This document shows positions 1 through 4,968 of a DNA stretch of 5,225 bases, piece after piece (positions within the stretch are counted from its first letter, which is position 1; each line of letters begins with the position of its first letter). The notes below the pieces were generated by a model. It made no database searches. It saw only the letters and a program-made list of their open reading frames with translations, and had not been told where the DNA came from. This DNA comes from an uncultured Verrucomicrobiota bacterium. GTDB taxonomy: Bacteria > Verrucomicrobiota > Kiritimatiellia > RFP12 > UBA3636. The stretch covers positions 1-5,225 of the forward strand of contig CAMNDA010000212.1 in NCBI GenBank assembly GCA_946534745.1, in the 5' to 3' direction. A program made the position numbers and the translations under genes.

Positions 1-101
1 GCATCGCCGTCGTCCGCACCGCCGAGCTCGGCGTCGGCGTCGACCGCCCCGAGGACGTCCAGACCGTCGAGGCGCTGATGCGCGAGCGCGGCCTCGCCTA
101 G
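1..101 (+). CDS. kdsB: 3-deoxy-manno-octulosonate cytidylyltransferase (CMP-Kdo synthetase), C-terminal end only
   Basis: Only the last 32 codons are present, read from base 3 to the TAG at 99-101; the rest lies left of the window. KdsB activates Kdo with CTP in the cytoplasm, giving the CMP-Kdo used to build the LPS inner core. The visible tail contains GVGVDRPEDVQTVEALM, which matches the family's conserved C-terminal pattern G-V-D-x-P-E-D-x-x-x-V. Other sugar nucleotidyltransferases can end in a similar D-x-P-E-D stretch. The call therefore rests partly on the neighbour: kdsA, the preceding enzyme group of the Kdo pathway, starts 65 bases downstream. No terminator is visible after the stop, so readthrough into kdsA is possible in addition to the promoter at 113-141. 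Confidence 0.8.
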   Translation, partial: IAVVRTAELGVGVDRPEDVQTVEALMRERGLA

Positions 102-112
102 CGCGCGCGAGG

Positions 113-141
113 TTGCCCCCGCGCGCGGGTTCTGCTAGAAT
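113..141 (+). promoter_or_regulatory. sigma70-type promoter with extended -10, upstream of kdsA
   Basis: The -35 element is TTGCCC (113-118), followed by an exact 17-base spacer and the -10 element TAGAAT (136-141). TG at 133-134, one base ahead of the -10, makes it an extended -10. Transcription would be expected to start near 148, leaving about 19 bases before the kdsA ATG. In a region this GC-rich an A/T-rich hexamer at correct spacing stands out. The same layout recurs at 2880-2908. It lies 12 bases past the kdsB stop and probably drives kdsA-lptC-lptA-lptB. The spacer contains the 10-base palindrome CCGCGCGCGG (119-128). Confidence 0.75.
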
Positions 142-166
142 CGGCGGCGTTTCCGACCTCCACGCC

Positions 167-1087
167 ATGCCCACGACCGAAAAAAGAACCGCGGTGCGCA
201 CCGTCTCGACCGGCGGCGACTTCGCCGTCTCGTGGGGCCCGAAGAGCCCGCTCGCGCTGATGGCGGGCCCCTGCGTCATCGAGTCGCGCGCACACTGCCT
301 CGGACTCGCCCGCAGGCTCGCCGCGCTCGCCGACCGCCTCGGCATCCCCCTCGTCTTCAAGGCCTCGTTCGACAAGGCCAACCGCTCGTCGCTCGAGGGC
401 TACCGCGGCCCCGGGATCGACGCCGGGCTCGACATCCTCGCCGAGGTGCGCGAGGAGACGGGTCTCCCGGTTCTCACCGACATCCACGAGCCCTGGCAGG
501 CCGAGCGCTGCGCCAAGGCGGGTATCGACGTGATCCAGATCCCCGCGTTCCTCTGCCGCCAGACCGACCTGCTGCTCGCCGCGGGCGAGACGGGCCGCGT
601 CGTGAACGTGAAGAAGATGCAGGGCATGGCGCCCGAGGCGATGGCGCAGGTCGTCCGCAAGATCGAGTCGACCGGAAACCGCCGGATCGTCCTCACGGAG
701 CGCGGCGAGAGCTTCGGCTACGCCAACCTCGTCGCGGACATGCGCAACCTGATGGTGATGCGGGCGCTCGGCTACCCCGTCGTCTTCGACGCCACGCACA
801 GCGTCCAGCGCCCCGGCGCGCTCGGCTCCGGCAGCGGCGGCGACTCGAGGTGGGCCCCCGCGCTCGCCCGCGCGGCCGTCGCGACCGGCGCGTGCGACGG
901 CGTCTTCCTCGAGACGCACGAGACGCCCGCCAGGGCGCTCTCCGACGCCGCCAACTGCATCGCGCTCTCCGCCGTCGGCCCGCTCTGGAAGCAGCTCGCC
1001 TCCATCGCCGCGGTCGTGCGCGCCGCGCCCGAGCCGCGCGTCGAGCTCGTCCCGGCGCCGAAGGCGCGGAAGGGAGGCGCCCGATGA
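167..1087 (+). CDS. kdsA: 3-deoxy-8-phosphooctulonate synthase (Kdo-8-phosphate synthase), metal-dependent type
   Basis: This cytoplasmic enzyme condenses phosphoenolpyruvate with arabinose 5-phosphate to give Kdo-8-phosphate, the first committed Kdo precursor. The 306-residue product shows the family signatures: AGPCVIES (33-40), FKASFDKANRSS (64-75), the arabinose-5-phosphate-binding KANRSS loop, TDIHEPWQAE (104-113), IPAFLCRQTDLL (125-136), VNVKK (146-150) and DATHSVQ (208-214). Cys36, His211, Glu249 and Asp260 correspond to the four metal ligands of the Aquifex enzyme. The metal-independent E. coli type has Asn at the Cys position. The protein is a little longer than the usual 265-285 residues because of about 20 extra N-terminal residues. 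The frame is also open from a TTG at 113, but that TTG is the -35 element, so the ATG at 167 is preferred even though no clear Shine-Dalgarno precedes it. The stop overlaps the lptC start (ATGA, 1084-1087). Confidence 0.97.
   Translation: MPTTEKRTAVRTVSTGGDFAVSWGPKSPLALMAGPCVIESRAHCLGLARRLAALADRLGIPLVFKASFDKANRSSLEGYRGPGIDAGLDILAEVREETGLPVLTDIHEPWQAERCAKAGIDVIQIPAFLCRQTDLLLAAGETGRVVNVKKMQGMAPEAMAQVVRKIESTGNRRIVLTERGESFGYANLVADMRNLMVMRALGYPVVFDATHSVQRPGALGSGSGGDSRWAPALARAAVATGACDGVFLETHETPARALSDAANCIALSAVGPLWKQLASIAAVVRAAPEPRVELVPAPKARKGGAR
1072..1077 (+). promoter_or_regulatory. ribosome binding site for the lptC-like gene
   Basis: GGGAGG lies 6 bases ahead of the ATG at 1084, inside the last codons of kdsA. 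It is one of only two strong Shine-Dalgarno matches in the window. It fixes the lptC start within a frame that is open much further upstream. Confidence 0.75.
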
Positions 1088-1566
1088 GGCGGCGCGCCCT
1101 CCTCCCCGCCCTGCTCGCGCTCGCCGCCCTCGCCGGCGGCGCGCTCGCGCAGCTCGACGTCGCCGCGACCGGCGACCAGCGCGTCTCCAACCTGCGCCTC
1201 CCGCTGCAGCGCCACCCGAACGGCCGCGTCAAGGAGCTCTTCCTCGCGAAGGAGGGCGAGATGACGCCGGACGGGCGCTTCGTCGTCGACGGCGGCATCC
1301 TCGTGCTGCTCCTCGACGAGGACGGCGCCACCAACGGCGTCGGCCGCGGCGTGCGCGGCTGGTACGACCGCGCCAGCAACCGCGCCGAGTGCATCGGGCC
1401 GGTCTCGCTCGAGCTCCGGACCAAGGGCGTCCTCCTCGAGGGGACGAACATGGTCTGGGACAGCGCCGCGAACCTCCTCGCCATCCGCACCAACGCCGTC
1501 CTCACCCTGAGCCGCGGCGGCAAGAGCGCCGTCGAAGCCCTCCAGAAGAAACCCACCGCAAGATGA
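1084..1566 (+). CDS. lptC: LptC-like LPS export periplasmic protein
   Basis: Predicted 160-residue exported protein, probably the LptC component that passes LPS from the LptB2FG inner-membrane transporter to LptA. Residues 1-22 form a signal: MRRR, then a Leu/Ala-rich core, ending in A-L-A before Gln23. The mature part is mostly beta-like, with polar/hydrophobic alternation and the segments ISN-type VSNLRLPLQ (34-42), DGRFVVDGG (63-71) and a late WDSAANLLAI (125-134) resembling the repeating strands of the LptC/OstA fold. Typical LptC proteins are about 190 residues and keep an N-terminal transmembrane anchor. This one is shorter and its signal looks cleavable, which is unusual. The assignment rests on size, signal and position: it overlaps kdsA by 4 bases and the LptA-like gene by 4 bases. 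A second OstA-fold periplasmic protein is the main alternative. Confidence 0.65.
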   Translation: MRRRALLPALLALAALAGGALAQLDVAATGDQRVSNLRLPLQRHPNGRVKELFLAKEGEMTPDGRFVVDGGILVLLLDEDGATNGVGRGVRGWYDRASNRAECIGPVSLELRTKGVLLEGTNMVWDSAANLLAIRTNAVLTLSRGGKSAVEALQKKPTAR

Positions 1567-2078
1567 AACGCCTCCTCCCCGCCCTCTTCGCCGCGGCGCT
1601 CCTCGGCGCCGCGCTCGCCCCCGCCGCCGGAAACCCGCTCGCCGGGCGCAAGCGCCCCGCGAACGCGGCGCCGACCGTCATCACGTCCGACCAGCTCGAG
1701 TTCGACTACCAGAACTTCGTCGCGCTGTTCGACGGCCACGTCGTCGTGAAGGACCCCGAGTTCACGCTCAAGACCGACCGCATGCTCGTCACGTTCGAGA
1801 ACTCCAACGACGTGAAGCGCGTCGACTGCATCGGCAACGTCGACATGGTGAGCGACGACATCCACGCCCGGTGCGGCCGCGCGGTCTACACGCGCGAGAA
1901 CGCGCTCGTCGTCATGTCCGACGAGCCGGTCGTCACGAAGGGCCCCGACCAGCGCGTCGCGGGGCAGGTCATCAACATCTGGCTCGACGACGAGCGCGTC
2001 GAGGTGAAGAACGGCGCCGCCGTGGAGGCCCGCCCGAACTCCTTCAAGAAGCCCGCCGCCGGCGGGGACGCGAAGTAG
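1563..2078 (+). CDS. lptA: LptA/OstA-domain LPS transport protein
   Basis: Predicted 171-residue periplasmic protein of the OstA-like family, which forms the bridge carrying LPS from the inner-membrane complex to LptD in the outer membrane. A signal peptide spans about residues 1-23 (MKR, then an Ala/Leu core ending near A-A-G). The OstA domain runs from about 38 to 155: it opens with VITSDQLEFDY (39-49), a typical first strand, then FDGHVVVKD (56-64), IGNVDMVSDD (90-99), the AVYTREN step (107-113) and a final VEVKNGAAV (146-154). The tail is short and Lys/Ala-rich. The length fits the family (about 160-185). The ATG at 1563 overlaps the lptC stop; only a weak purine run (AGAAGAA) precedes it, so translation is probably coupled. 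The lptB gene follows after 10 bases. Confidence 0.85.
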   Translation: MKRLLPALFAAALLGAALAPAAGNPLAGRKRPANAAPTVITSDQLEFDYQNFVALFDGHVVVKDPEFTLKTDRMLVTFENSNDVKRVDCIGNVDMVSDDIHARCGRAVYTRENALVVMSDEPVVTKGPDQRVAGQVINIWLDDERVEVKNGAAVEARPNSFKKPAAGGDAK

Positions 2079-2088
2079 GGGCCCGGCG

Positions 2089-2874
2089 ATGGACGGCACC
2101 ACGGAGGATCGCAAGCCGGAGGCCGCGCCCGCCGCCGCGGGCGCCCGCCACACGCTCGAGGCGGAGGGACTCTTCAAGACCTACAAGGGGCGCACCGTCG
2201 TGCGCGGCGTCACGATCCGGGTCGACAAGGGCGAGGTCGTGGGCCTGCTCGGGCCGAACGGCGCCGGCAAGACGACGAGCTTCTACATGATCCTCGGGCT
2301 CGTCCGCCCCGACAAGGGCCGCGGCCGCATCCTCTTCAACGGGACGGACGTGACGCGCTACCCGGTCTACCGTCGCGCGCGCGCGGGCCTCGGCTACCTC
2401 GCGCAGGAGCCCTCGATCTTCCGCAAGCTCACCGTGGAGCAGAACATCTGGGCGATCCTCGAGACGACCGACCTCCCGCACGCGGACCGCAGGCGGCGGC
2501 TCGACGAGCTGCTCGAGCGGTTCGACCTCGCGAAGGTCCGCAAGCAGTGGGCCTACACGCTCTCGGGCGGCGAGCGCCGCAAGCTCGAGATCGCGCGGTC
2601 GCTCGTGCAGAACCCCTCGGTCCTGATGCTCGACGAGCCGTTCGCCGGCGTCGACCCGGTCGCCGTCGAGGGCATCCGCTCGATCGTCGGCGACCTCAAG
2701 TCCGACGGCATCGGCATCCTCATCACGGACCACAACGTGCGCGAGACGCTCTCGATCGTCGACCGCGCCTACATCCTCATCGACGGCACGGTGATCAAGG
2801 AGGGCAGCCCCGACGACATCATCGCCGACCGCGTCGTCCGCGAGCGCTACCTCACCGAGGACTTCCACATGTAG
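2089..2874 (+). CDS. lptB: LPS export ABC transporter ATP-binding protein LptB
   Basis: Cytoplasmic ATPase of 261 residues that, as a dimer with the membrane proteins LptF and LptG (not in this window), powers extraction of LPS from the inner membrane. All ABC motifs are intact: Walker A GPNGAGKTT (55-63), Q-loop Gln106 in AQEPSIF, signature LSGGE (158-162), Walker B VLMLDEPF (178-185) with Glu183, D-loop GVDP (187-190) and switch His215 in TDHNVRE. LptB-specific hallmarks are the YKGR start of the fold (32-35), EPFAGVDP, LITDHNVRETL and the C-terminal YLTEDF. About 20 Ala/Pro-rich residues precede the fold compared with E. coli LptB (241 residues). No other start codon lies between the ATG at 2089 and the Walker A motif, and AGGGG (2077-2081) is a modest ribosome binding site 7 bases ahead of that ATG. 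Confidence 0.97.
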   Translation: MDGTTEDRKPEAAPAAAGARHTLEAEGLFKTYKGRTVVRGVTIRVDKGEVVGLLGPNGAGKTTSFYMILGLVRPDKGRGRILFNGTDVTRYPVYRRARAGLGYLAQEPSIFRKLTVEQNIWAILETTDLPHADRRRRLDELLERFDLAKVRKQWAYTLSGGERRKLEIARSLVQNPSVLMLDEPFAGVDPVAVEGIRSIVGDLKSDGIGILITDHNVRETLSIVDRAYILIDGTVIKEGSPDDIIADRVVRERYLTEDFHM

Positions 2875-2879
2875 CGTCC

Positions 2880-2908
2880 TTGCCTCCGCCGCGGCGTTCT
2901 GGTAGAAT
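2880..2908 (+). promoter_or_regulatory. sigma70-type promoter with extended -10, upstream of hpf
   Basis: The -35 element TTGCCT (2880-2885), a 17-base spacer and the -10 element TAGAAT (2903-2908) match the promoter at 113-141 almost base for base, including TTCTG just ahead of the -10 and CGGCGT just after it. The expected transcription start is near 2915. That leaves a C-rich leader of about 73 bases before the hpf ATG. I see no convincing folded regulatory element in the leader, only GC-rich self-complementarity (for example GCGGCCGC) expected from the composition. The -35 begins 5 bases after the lptB stop, in the only intergenic gap longer than 100 bases. It probably starts a second transcript covering hpf to argC. 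Confidence 0.78.
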
Positions 2909-2977
2909 GCCCGGCGTCGCGCACCCCCCGCGGCCGCCGCGCCGCGCGCCCCCTCCGATTTCCGAAACCCCGAACCC

Positions 2978-2983
2978 AGGAGA
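2978..2983 (+). promoter_or_regulatory. ribosome binding site for hpf
   Basis: AGGAGA sits 5 bases ahead of the ATG at 2989. It is the strongest Shine-Dalgarno signal in the window together with the one before lptC, and fits a gene that must be well translated. A short CTCC at 2953-2956 could pair with its GGAG core, but four base pairs across a 22-base loop is too weak to claim as a switch. Confidence 0.8.
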
Positions 2984-2988
2984 CACCC

Positions 2989-3285
2989 ATGTCCACCGAG
3001 ATCACCATCCGCCACGTCAAGCTCAGCGTCGCCCTCCAGAACGCCGCGTCGAAGAAGGCCGAGAAGCTCTCCGCCGACTACCCCGCCGTCGAGCACGTCC
3101 GCATCGTCTTCGACGAGGAGGGCCACAAGTACGTCGTCTCGCTCGCCGTCCAGGGCGGGCAGAAGACCACCGTCGGCGCCACCGCCAAGGACGCGGACGC
3201 GACGGCCGCCCTCAACGCCGTCTTCGACAAGGCCAACGCGCAGCTCCGCCGCGCCTCCAAGAAGCGCCAGGAAGTCCGCAAGTAA
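2989..3285 (+). CDS. hpf: ribosome hibernation promoting factor, short type (HPF/YfiA family)
   Basis: A 98-residue protein of the HPF/RaiA (sigma-54 modulation) family. Members bind the 30S decoding channel in slow growth and silence or dimerise ribosomes. Family features are the opening strand EITIRHVKLSVALQNAASKKAEKL cut here as EITIRHVKLS (4-13) and ALQNAASKKAEKL (15-27), the strands VEHVRIVFDEE (34-44) and KYVVSLAVQGG (47-57), and the final amphipathic Lys/Arg-rich helix DATAALNAVFDKAN (70-83) to KKRQEVRK. The length matches short HPF (about 95 residues in E. coli). The long-type C-terminal dimerisation domain is missing, so 100S formation would need another factor or does not occur. It is preceded by its own promoter and a strong ribosome binding site, and is followed after 14 bases by the HPr gene. 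Confidence 0.92.
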   Translation: MSTEITIRHVKLSVALQNAASKKAEKLSADYPAVEHVRIVFDEEGHKYVVSLAVQGGQKTTVGATAKDADATAALNAVFDKANAQLRRASKKRQEVRK

Positions 3286-3299
3286 CGGAACCGCCCCAC

Positions 3300-3575
3300 G
3301 TGACGATCACCAAGGAGCTCACGCTCGTCAACAAGTACGGCATGCACGTCCGCCCCGCGGGCGCGCTCGCCAAGGCGTGCCAGAAGTACGCCTGCGACGT
3401 CACCGTCTCCAACGCCGGCAACTCCGTCTCCGGCAAGAGCGTCCTCGGCCTCATGACGCTCGAGGCGCCCGTCGGGACCGTCCTCACCGTGACCGCCGCG
3501 GGGGACGACGCCGACCTCGCGATGGCCGAGATCGAGGAGCTCGTCCGCAACCACTTCGGCATCGCCGACGAATAG
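3300..3575 (+). CDS. HPr family phosphocarrier protein
   Basis: A 91-residue HPr-fold protein that would accept phosphate from enzyme I of the sugar phosphotransferase system, or from a nitrogen-type PTS homologue. The active-site motif is GMHVRPAG (14-21), with phosphorylatable His16 and Arg18. The regulatory-serine region KSVLGLMTL (46-54) places Ser47 where HPr kinase modifies Ser46 in Bacillus HPr, with the KS-hydrophobic-hydrophobic-G context preserved. This hints at HprK control, though no hprK is in the window. The start is GTG at 3300: no ATG or TTG lies near it, and the next internal Met is Met15, beyond the first strand. No good ribosome binding site precedes the GTG, so coupling to hpf, 14 bases upstream, is likely. 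Whether it acts as ptsH or npr cannot be decided from sequence alone. Confidence 0.93.
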   Translation: MTITKELTLVNKYGMHVRPAGALAKACQKYACDVTVSNAGNSVSGKSVLGLMTLEAPVGTVLTVTAAGDDADLAMAEIEELVRNHFGIADE

Positions 3576-3584
3576 CCGCCGCCC

Positions 3585-4052
3585 ATGCACCGCCCCCTCC
3601 TCCCCCTCCTCCTCGCCGCGGCCGCGCTCGCCGCCGGCTGCGCCAGCACCGTCGCGATCCGCACCGAGCCCGCCGGGGCCCGCGTCCGCTGGCGCGGCGA
3701 GGGCCGCGCGTCCTTCCGCTGGCGGGACGCCCCCTCCCCCGCCCCGACCACGCTCGACGGCGTCTACTACGGCCGCATCTCCGTCTACGCGATCTGGCCC
3801 GACGGCGCCGAGTCGCAACACCGCGAGGTCGTCCTCTCCAACTGGCGCGACCCCGAGCCGGTCGTCCTGCGCCCGGATCCCTCGATCCCGCGCCGCACGG
3901 CCGCCGCGCCCGCGCCGTCCGGCCCCGGCGCCCGCCCCGCCGGCTACGTCTCCGCGCCCGCGTTCGACCGGCGCTCGGTGCAGAAGGGCGGCGCGCTCGC
4001 CGAGCTGCCGCCCCCGGAGCTCGAGCTGCCGCCCCCGCCCGCGGAGGACTAG
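3585..4052 (+). CDS. putative lipoprotein with PEGA-like domain and proline-rich tail
   Basis: A 155-residue protein I cannot name. Residues 1-18 are a lipoprotein-type signal (MHR, Leu/Ala core) leading to A-A-G-Cys19, a tolerable lipobox. Ala at +2 lacks the inner-membrane retention Asp and would suggest outer-membrane sorting by the E. coli rule. Residues 22-97 resemble a PEGA domain: VAIRTEPAGARVRW (23-36) has the typical s-x-P-x-G-A-x-V core, and the segment ends with a strand, PVVLRP (92-97). PEGA domains are often found in surface or periplasmic proteins of unknown partners. Residues 98-155 are low-complexity Pro/Ala with a short duplicated ELPPP unit near the end, likely unstructured and possibly spanning periplasm or touching cell wall. 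It lies 9 bases after HPr and 13 before the acyltransferase, so it is probably co-transcribed, without a clear ribosome binding site. Confidence 0.75.
   Translation: MHRPLLPLLLAAAALAAGCASTVAIRTEPAGARVRWRGEGRASFRWRDAPSPAPTTLDGVYYGRISVYAIWPDGAESQHREVVLSNWRDPEPVVLRPDPSIPRRTAAAPAPSGPGARPAGYVSAPAFDRRSVQKGGALAELPPPELELPPPPAED
4001..4037 (+). repeat. short direct repeat in the lipoprotein tail
   Basis: CGAGCTGCCGCCCCCG occurs at 4001-4016 and 4022-4037, with a 21-base period that keeps the frame (7 codons). It encodes the doubled ELPPP motif at the protein's C terminus. It looks like a small in-frame duplication in a proline-rich tail, a place where copy number can vary between strains. Confidence 0.7.
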
Positions 4053-4065
4053 CCCCGCGCCGCCG

Positions 4066-4968
4066 ATGGCCACGCCGCGCGCCGTCGCCTTCCTCGAGTA
4101 CGTCCCGCTGCGCCTCGCGGTGGGCCTCGTCGACCTCCTGCCCGTCGGCACCGCCCTCGCCCTCGCCCGCGGCTTCGGCCGCGCGACCTGGGCGCTGCTG
4201 CGCAAGCGCCGCCGCACCGCGACGGAGAACGTCCTCCTCGCCGGCCTCGCCGCCGACCGCGCGGAGGCCGAGCGCATCGCGCGCGCGTCGTTCGAGAGCT
4301 TCGCGATGCTCTCCGTGGAGTCGCTCAAGGCGTCGAGGCTCCTCACTCCCGAGTCCGCGCCGGAGCACGTCGCCTACGAGGTCCCGCCCGAGACGTGGGC
4401 GCTCTTCGAGAAGCCCGGCCAGCCCGTCATCCTCGCCTCCGCGCACCTCGGCAACTGGGAGCTCTCCGGCCACCTCATCTCGTTCACGAAGCCGCTCGTC
4501 GCCGTCGCGCGAAACCTCGACAACCCCTACGCCCAGCGCTTCCTGCGCCGCCGCAACCCGCGCCGCCGCATCGAGATCGTCGCGAAGCACAGCAAGGACC
4601 GCCTCGCGCTGCTGCGCCCGCTGCGCACCGGCAAGCTCCTCGGACTCATCTGCGACCAGCACGCCGCGAGCAACGGCGTCGTCGTGCCGTTCTTCGGCCA
4701 TCCCGCGAGCACCGTCGCCTCGCCCGCGCGCCTGCACCTGGCGACCGGCGCGCCGATCGTCTTCGGCGTGTGCTTCCGGACCGGACCGATGAAGTTCCTG
4801 ATGGCCGCCTCCGAGCCGATCCGCGTCGAGCCGACCGGCGACCGCGAGGCCGACGTCCGAGCGATCACGCTCGCGATCAACGAGGTCGCGGAGCGCTTCA
4901 TCCGCCGCTTCCCCGAACAGTACCTCTGGGCCCACCGCCGCTGGCGGAAGCCCGCGAAACCGACATGA
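4066..4968 (+). CDS. LpxL/HtrB-family lipid A biosynthesis acyltransferase
   Basis: A 300-residue inner-membrane-associated acyltransferase that would add a secondary acyl chain to Kdo-lipid A or a related lipid on the cytoplasmic face. The catalytic H-x4-E motif is present as HLGNWE (His127 to Glu132). Further family blocks are LICDQHA (194-200), PFFG (208-211), SPARLHLATGAPIV (219-232) and the C-terminal YLWAHRRWR (286-294). An N-terminal hydrophobic stretch (about 12-35) followed by a basic RKRRR (46-50) would hold it at the membrane. The length is normal for LpxL/LpxM (about 290-310). Which acyl position or donor it uses cannot be read from sequence, so no lpxL or lpxM symbol is given. 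Its location in an LPS operon agrees with the call. A GGAGGA lies 17 bases ahead of the ATG, too far to be ideal. Its stop overlaps the argC start by 4 bases. Confidence 0.92.
   Translation: MATPRAVAFLEYVPLRLAVGLVDLLPVGTALALARGFGRATWALLRKRRRTATENVLLAGLAADRAEAERIARASFESFAMLSVESLKASRLLTPESAPEHVAYEVPPETWALFEKPGQPVILASAHLGNWELSGHLISFTKPLVAVARNLDNPYAQRFLRRRNPRRRIEIVAKHSKDRLALLRPLRTGKLLGLICDQHAASNGVVVPFFGHPASTVASPARLHLATGAPIVFGVCFRTGPMKFLMAASEPIRVEPTGDREADVRAITLAINEVAERFIRRFPEQYLWAHRRWRKPAKPT

Noticed and set aside
232..1083. Upstream extension of the lptC frame into kdsA
   Set aside because: This part is an Arg-rich out-of-frame reading of kdsA. The signal peptide and the GGGAGG ribosome binding site place the true start at 1084.
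693..2177. Long open frame on the minus strand (494 codons) opposite kdsA, lptC and lptA
   Set aside because: Composition artefact: Arg/Ala/Ser-rich, no family signature, fully overlapped by well-supported genes. The similar minus-strand frames at 2044-3126, 3078-4346 and 98-919 are rejected for the same reason.
2875..2988. Possible intrinsic terminator or riboswitch in the lptB-hpf gap
   Set aside because: There is GC-rich self-complementarity but no stem followed by a T run, and no conserved riboswitch core was recognised. The promoter explains the most notable part of the gap.
2547..3299. Upstream extension of the HPr frame through lptB and hpf
   Set aside because: HPr homology begins at the GTG at 3300; the earlier part is an out-of-frame reading of lptB and hpf.
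3377..4792. Plus-strand open frame of 471 codons across HPr, the lipoprotein and the acyltransferase
   Set aside because: It is a shifted reading of those three genes and yields Arg/Ser/Pro-rich low-complexity sequence.
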